From assembly GCF_013155125.1 (NCBI RefSeq), contig NZ_CP053564.1, positions 627,501-691,500 of the forward strand: DNA of 64,000 nt, in the 5' to 3' direction. Below, piece by piece: positions 60,128 through 64,000 of this stretch; position 1 is the first letter of the stretch, and the number at the start of each line of letters is the position of its first letter. Source of the DNA: Pseudonocardia broussonetiae (lineage in GTDB: Bacteria > Actinomycetota > Actinomycetes > Mycobacteriales > Pseudonocardiaceae). Both the position numbers and the translations under genes were made by a program. The notes under the pieces were generated by a model, which ran no database searches, was not told the DNA's origin, and worked only from the letters and a program-made list of their open reading frames with translations.

Positions 60128-61650
60128 GGGCTCTCCTCGGGTGGGACCGCCGGCACGGCGATCGTGAACGTGGCACCCCGGCCGACGACGCTGTCGAGCA
60201 GCACCTGCCCGCCGTGCGCGACGGCGATGGCGCGGATGATCGACAGCCCCAGCCCGGCGCCCTCGGACCGCCGCCCGGTCGACGTGCCGCGGGCGAAGCG
60301 CTCGAAGATGCGGGCGCGGTCGGCCTCGGCGATGCCGGGCCCGGAGTCGGCCACCCAGAACCGCAGCTCGCCGCCGGCGAGCTGGGAGCCGATCGCGATG
60401 CGGTCGCCGGGGCGGGTGTGGCGGACGGCGTTGTCGGCGAGGGCGACGATCGCCTGCGTGATCCGCTGCGGGTCGACGACGGCGTCGACGCGGGCCGCCG
60501 TCTCCAGCACCCACTCCCGCTCCCCCAGCGTGACGACCTTGTCGAACACGTCCTCGGTGAGCCCGCCGACGTCGGTCGGCCCGGGGTGCAGGAACGCCGG
60601 CTGCTCGGAGCGGGCGAGCAGCAGCAGGTCCGACACCATGCGGTTCATCCGCTCCAGCTCGTCGTCGACGAGGTCGACGGTGGAGGCGACGTCGGCGGGG
60701 TCGTGGGCGTCGAGCACCTCGAGGTGGCCGCGCACGATCGTGATCGGCGTGCGCAGCTCGTGGCCGGCGTCGTCGACGAAGCGGCGCTGGACGTCGACGC
60801 CGGTCTCGACGCGGTCGAGCATCGCGTTGACGGTGTGGACGAGGTCGCGCAGCTCGTCGCGGCCGTCGTCGGCGCCCGGGCCGAGCGGGATGCGGCGCGA
60901 GATGTCGGTGTCGGTGATGGAGCGCGCCGTGTCGGCGACGTCGCGCAGCGGGCGCAGGATCCGGCCCGCGACGAGCCACGCGCCGCCCGCCGCGAGCAGC
61001 GCCGTCAGCGCCCCGACCAGCAGCATCACGCGCGCGGCGTCGTGCGCGGCCTCGCGCTCGTCGTCGACGAGGTAGGCGGCGACGATCACGCCGGTGCTGC
61101 CCGTCGGGTCGGCGAACTCGATCGGCACGGCGAGGTAGAGCACCTCACCCGTCGCGCTCTCGTATGTCTGCTGCACCGGCGCCGTCACGTCCGCCACGAG
61201 CGCGGTGAACGCCGGGTCGTTCTGCAGCACGGCGGGCGCGTCGTCGGCGCGGCGGCTCTGGTAGGCGAACGCGCCGTCGACGTAGCCGAGGAACTTCTCG
61301 TGGGGGCGCGCCTGGTTGTAGGCGATGGCGGCGTCGAGCACGTCGCCGACGGAGGCGAACGGAGCGCCGTCGCGGGGGTTGACGCCCTCGGCCACGACGC
61401 CCGCGAACTCCTCCACCTCGTTGACCAGCGCCGCCCGCATCCGCGCGTCGGTGTCCTGCAGCAGCAGGCGCCAGGTCACGAACGTGACGACCGACAGCGC
61501 GAGCAGCACGAGCGCCAGCACCCAGCCGACGATCCGCATCCGCGCGGTGCCGGGCGGGCGCACGCGGGGCAGCGCGCGCACGGCGGGCGTCGGGAGGGCC
61601 CGGGGCGGCGCGTCAGTCGTCGTCGTCGGGGCCGTCATCATCATCATCAT
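60124..61650 (-). CDS. Two-component sensor histidine kinase
   Basis: The 508-residue kinase has membrane helices at about 40-62 and 206-228, an extracellular sensor of about 140 residues, HAMP, the H-box RRFVDDAGHELRTPITIVRGH (His297 in this numbering) and the ATPase motifs ADNAVRHT, DSGPGIAEADRARIFERFARG and GAGLGLSIIRAIAVAHGGQV. Five consecutive ATG codons (61636-61650) open the frame, so the true start is one of five. The gene overlaps the preceding exported-protein gene by 26-38 bp. Confidence 0.94.
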   Translation of the reverse strand: MMMMMTAPTTTTDAPPRALPTPAVRALPRVRPPGTARMRIVGWVLALVLLALSVVTFVTWRLLLQDTDARMRAALVNEVEEFAGVVAEGVNPRDGAPFASVGDVLDAAIAYNQARPHEKFLGYVDGAFAYQSRRADDAPAVLQNDPAFTALVADVTAPVQQTYESATGEVLYLAVPIEFADPTGSTGVIVAAYLVDDEREAAHDAARVMLLVGALTALLAAGGAWLVAGRILRPLRDVADTARSITDTDISRRIPLGPGADDGRDELRDLVHTVNAMLDRVETGVDVQRRFVDDAGHELRTPITIVRGHLEVLDAHDPADVASTVDLVDDELERMNRMVSDLLLLARSEQPAFLHPGPTDVGGLTEDVFDKVVTLGEREWVLETAARVDAVVDPQRITQAIVALADNAVRHTRPGDRIAIGSQLAGGELRFWVADSGPGIAEADRARIFERFARGTSTGRRSEGAGLGLSIIRAIAVAHGGQVLLDSVVGRGATFTIAVPAVPPEESP

Positions 61651-61855
61651 CGTCGTCGTCGGCGGGTGGGGGTGCGACGTAGCCGTCGGGGTCGGGCGGG
61701 GCGACCGGCACCGGCGCGACGACCTCCGCGGGCGCCTCGACGCGGATGGGCTGCACCGGGGCGGGGGCTTCGGGCGCGGAACGGGTCGCCGTCACGCCGG
61801 CCACGACCCCGGCGACGACCAGCACGCCGATCGCCGCGGCCAGGGGTGTGCGCAT
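61613..61855 (-). CDS. Small exported protein with poly-Asp tail
   Basis: This 80-residue protein has a signal-anchor or signal peptide (LAAAIGVLVVAGVVAGVTATR, about 5-25), a Pro/Ala/Val-rich centre and a C-terminus of about 14 Asp residues interrupted by GP. The tail is coded by GAC/GAT repeats whose other frame supplies the five start ATGs of the kinase. It could be a Ca- or metal-binding ligand or sensor accessory of the kinase. This is inference from linkage and composition. Confidence 0.6.
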   Translation of the reverse strand: MRTPLAAAIGVLVVAGVVAGVTATRSAPEAPAPVQPIRVEAPAEVVAPVPVAPPDPDGYVAPPPADDDDDDDDDGPDDDD

Positions 61856-61890
61856 GCCGGTGATCCTGCCCGGCGGCGGTGACCGGACGG

Positions 61891-61920
61891 TGAGAGCCGG
61901 ATGAGACGGCTCTCATCCGG
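61891..61920. promoter_or_regulatory. TGAGA direct repeat and overlapping palindromes
   Basis: TGAGA-N6-TGAGA (61891-61906, starts 11 bp apart) overlaps two inverted repeats: GAGAGCCG/CGGCTCTC (61892-61914) and CCGGATGAGA/TCTCATCCGG (61897-61920, 10-bp perfect arms). It lies 36 bp upstream of the small exported-protein gene and 75 bp before the ada-alkA gene, so either or both could be controlled. Thirteen of 16 positions match the site near sigE. Confidence 0.5.
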
Positions 61921-61994
61921 GCCCGCCCGGCGGGCGGCGAGTCGCGTCCGATTCCCGCCAGTACCGGCGGGGGCGGGGTGGCAGAGTCGACGTC

Positions 61995-63467
61995 GTGCTC
62001 CTCGACCACGACCGCTGCTACAACGCCCTCGCCTCGCGCGACGCGCGGTTCGACGGGCACTTCATCGCCGCCGTCCGCACCACGAAGATCTACTGCCGCC
62101 CGTCCTGCCCGGCCATGAAGCCCAAGCGCGCCAACGTCGAGTTCCTGCCGACGGCGGCCGCCGCCCAGCTGCGCGGCTACCGCGCGTGCCGCCGCTGCCG
62201 GCCCGACGCCGTGCCCGGATCCCCGGACTGGAACGCCCGCGCCGACCTCGCCGCCCGCGCGATGCGCCTCATCACCGACGGCGTCGTCGAGCGCGACGGC
62301 GTGAGCGGGCTCGCGTCCTCGCTGGGCTACTCGACGCGCCAGCTCACGCGCGTGCTCACCGCCGAGCTCGGCGCCGGTCCGCTCGCGCTCGCCCGCGCGC
62401 ACCGCGCCCACACCGCGCGGCTGCTCATCGAGACGACGCCGCTCGGGATGGCCGACGTGGCGTTCGCGGCCGGGTTCGCGAGCGTGCGGCAGTTCAACGA
62501 CACCGTCCGCGAGGTGTACGGCGTCGCGCCGACCGTGCTGCGCACCGAGGCCGGGCGCCGCCGTCCCGCGCCGGTCGCGGGCACGCTCGTGCTGCGCCTG
62601 CCGCACCGCACCCCGTTCGACGCCGACGGCCTGCTGGCGCACTTCGCGACCCGGGCGCTGCCCGGCGTCGAGGAGGTCGGGGAGGGGCGCTACGCCCGGA
62701 CGCTGCGGCTGCCCCACGGTGCCGCGACCGTCGACCTCTCCCCCGCCGACGGGCACGTCCGCGCCACGCTGCGCCTGGCCGACCCCCGCGACCTCGGCCC
62801 CGCCGTCGCCCGGCTGCGCCGCCTGCTCGACCTCGACGCCGACCCCGTCGCCGTCGACGAGGTGCTCGGCGCCGACCCCGCACTCGCGGCGCGCGTCGCC
62901 GCGGTGCCGGGGATCCGGCTGCCCGGCACCGTCGACGGCGTGGAGACCGCGGTGCGGGCCGTGCTGGGGCAGCAGGTGTCCCTCGCCGCGGGCGTCACGG
63001 CCACGGGCCGGCTCGCCGCCGCGCTCGGCGACCGGCTGCCCCCCGCGCTCGCCGCGGGCGGGCCCGACCTGCTCTTCCCCACGGCCGCCGCGATCGCCGA
63101 GCACGGAGCCTCCGTGCTGACCGGGCCCGCCCGGCGGATCGCGACGGTCGTCGGGCTGGCCGCGGCCGTCGCCGACGGCTCGCTCGTGCTCGATCCCGGG
63201 CGCGACGCGGCGGGGCTGCGCGAGTCGCTGCTCGCGCTGCCCGGCGTCGGCCCGTGGACGGCCGGCTACCTCGCGATGCGGATCGTCGGCGACCCCGACG
63301 AGCTGCTCGCCACCGACCTCGCCGTGCGCCACGGCGCCGCCGCGCTCGACCTGCCGTCCGATGTGGACGGTCTGACGGCGCGCGCGGAGACCTGGAAGCC
63401 CTGGCGGTCCTACGCCGCCACCCACCTGTGGCGCTGCGCCGCAACGAGTCCCCGGAGGACGTCATGA
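61995..63467 (+). CDS. Ada-HTH/AlkA fusion DNA glycosylase
   Basis: The 490-residue protein has an Ada-type zinc domain (Cys34, Cys38, Cys65, Cys68 in KIYCRPSCPAMKPKR and YRACRRCRPDA) and an AraC-type HTH pair (about 85-180). An AlkA N-domain follows, then an HhH-GPD glycosylase (about 305-480) with GVETAVRAVLGQQVSLAAGVT, LLALPGVGPWTAGYLAMR and catalytic-type Asp in LLATDLAVRHG. The product likely senses methylphosphotriesters and excises alkylated bases. It is commonly annotated AlkA/AdaA. GTG at 61995 is chosen. It overlaps ogt by ATGA. Confidence 0.94.
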   Translation: MLLDHDRCYNALASRDARFDGHFIAAVRTTKIYCRPSCPAMKPKRANVEFLPTAAAAQLRGYRACRRCRPDAVPGSPDWNARADLAARAMRLITDGVVERDGVSGLASSLGYSTRQLTRVLTAELGAGPLALARAHRAHTARLLIETTPLGMADVAFAAGFASVRQFNDTVREVYGVAPTVLRTEAGRRRPAPVAGTLVLRLPHRTPFDADGLLAHFATRALPGVEEVGEGRYARTLRLPHGAATVDLSPADGHVRATLRLADPRDLGPAVARLRRLLDLDADPVAVDEVLGADPALAARVAAVPGIRLPGTVDGVETAVRAVLGQQVSLAAGVTATGRLAAALGDRLPPALAAGGPDLLFPTAAAIAEHGASVLTGPARRIATVVGLAAAVADGSLVLDPGRDAAGLRESLLALPGVGPWTAGYLAMRIVGDPDELLATDLAVRHGAAALDLPSDVDGLTARAETWKPWRSYAATHLWRCAATSPRRTS

Positions 63468-63958
63468 GCACCTGGTCCACACTGGACACCCCGATCGGCC
63501 CGTTCACGGCCGTCGTCGACGAGGACGGGGCCGTGCTGGCCTCGGGCTGGACGGCCACCACCGACGACCTGCTGCCGCTGGTCCACCCGGCGCTGCGGCC
63601 GGCGTCGGTCGTCGAGGGCGACCTCGGGGCCGTCGGCGAGGCGATCACCCGCTACCACGCTGGCGAGCTGTCGGCGATCGACGACGTGCCCGTGCGGCAG
63701 CGCTCCGGGGAGTTCCTGCAGCACGCGTGGGACGTCCTGCGCACGGTGCCGGCGGGCGCGCCGGTGACCTACACCGAGTACGCCGCGAAGTCCGGGCGCC
63801 CGGCGGCGGTGCGGGCGGCGGCGTCGGCCTGCGCCCGCAACGCCGCGGCCCTGTTCGTGCCGTGCCACCGGGTGCTGCGGACCGACGGCACGCTCGGCGG
63901 GTTCCGGTGGGGGGTGGAGGTCAAGCAGCGCCTGCTGGACCACGAGCGGGCGCACTGA
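63464..63958 (+). CDS. ogt: Methylated-DNA-protein cysteine methyltransferase
   Basis: The 164-residue suicide repair enzyme has the active-site motif FVPCHRVL (Cys134), preceded by VTYTEYAAKSGRPAAVRAAASACARN, the helix-turn-helix of the MGMT family. It removes methyl groups from O6-methylguanine. An N-terminal region is shorter than that of human MGMT but normal for bacterial Ogt. The start overlaps the Ada-AlkA stop (ATGA), so direct reversal and base excision of alkyl damage are co-expressed. The final 42 bases of the window (63959-64000) hold no gene. Confidence 0.96.
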   Translation: MSTWSTLDTPIGPFTAVVDEDGAVLASGWTATTDDLLPLVHPALRPASVVEGDLGAVGEAITRYHAGELSAIDDVPVRQRSGEFLQHAWDVLRTVPAGAPVTYTEYAAKSGRPAAVRAAASACARNAAALFVPCHRVLRTDGTLGGFRWGVEVKQRLLDHERAH

Positions 63959-64000
63959 CCTCGCCGCCCTCGCCGCCGCCGCCCCCGGTTGCCGCCGCCC

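Overview
The window is about 64 kb of very GC-rich actinobacterial chromosome. Mycothiol genes (mshB and a mycothiol-dependent maleylpyruvate isomerase-like enzyme), glucosylglycerate/methylglucose-polysaccharide genes (gpgS with folP2), the GlgE-pathway genes glgC and glgM, an LpqW-type lipoprotein and a sigE-rseA-htrA-tatB block point to a mycolic-acid-group relative or the Pseudonocardiales. Gene content and style fit Pseudonocardia or a close relative, but this is inference because no rRNA is present. No tRNA, rRNA, CRISPR array, transposase or prophage gene was seen. From memory of the Mycobacterium tuberculosis map, the backbone from mrp (0-3 kb) to typA (41 kb) runs collinear and inverted relative to Rv1229c-Rv1165. 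Two blocks interrupt it: a catabolic cluster at 3.1-9.7 kb and a peptide ABC transporter at 31.9-37.7 kb.

Layout. 0-3 kb: end of a CBS-domain protein, a DUF1003 membrane protein, a MarR regulator divergent from mrp, and a lipoprotein. 3.1-9.7 kb: aminotransferase, alpha/beta hydrolase, GntR regulator, Asp/Glu racemase-family enzyme and DUF3830 protein on the minus strand, divergent from a hydroxyacid dehydrogenase and an amidase. Two near-identical operator-like sites tie the block together. 9.7-13.1 kb: sigE, rseA, htrA, tatB (envelope stress and Tat secretion). 13.3-17.5 kb: O-methyltransferase, a small conserved protein, glgC, glgM and a DUF3117 protein. 17.6-22.1 kb: a tightly overlapping seven-gene operon (two LOG-family proteins, folP2, gpgS, a DivIVA-like membrane protein, an SRPBCC protein, tag). 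22.2-28.7 kb: dapE/dapD/dapC of the succinylase lysine/diaminopimelate pathway, an XRE regulator, a CHAD protein, an MFS transporter and a ferredoxin. 28.8-31.8 kb: GNAT enzyme and an mshB operon.

31.9-37.7 kb: five-gene Opp/Dpp-type ABC transporter. 37.7-41.6 kb: LpqW-like lipoprotein, typA and a 49-residue Cys-rich protein. 41.8-43.4 kb: AbiEi/DUF559-type protein and an SRPBCC-Nudix fusion. 43.4-44.25 kb: a gene-free repeat block. 44.3-49.2 kb: two-component system divergent from a LolA/RseB-like exported protein and an ABC exporter. 49.3-53.8 kb: TspO, PPK2 with a SpoIIE-type phosphatase, an ArsR-VOC operon with a perfect operator, and a class I DAHP synthase behind an aromatic-residue leader peptide. 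53.8-58.7 kb: M1 peptidase lipoprotein, an HTH-Clp_N protein with twin operators, a maleylpyruvate isomerase-like enzyme, more intergenic repeats, a methyltransferase and YchF. 58.8-64 kb: exported Ala/Pro-rich protein, a second two-component system with a small exported protein, and an Ada-HTH-AlkA/Ogt alkylation-repair operon.

Most worth following up: the GntR-linked catabolic cluster; the HTH-Clp_N regulator with its twin inverted repeats; the QYWFT leader peptide before DAHP synthase; a YCTCA-N6-TCTCA direct repeat found before three envelope-stress loci; and several families of intergenic palindromes and a 22-bp tandem array. All family assignments come from reading motifs by eye; no database search was run.
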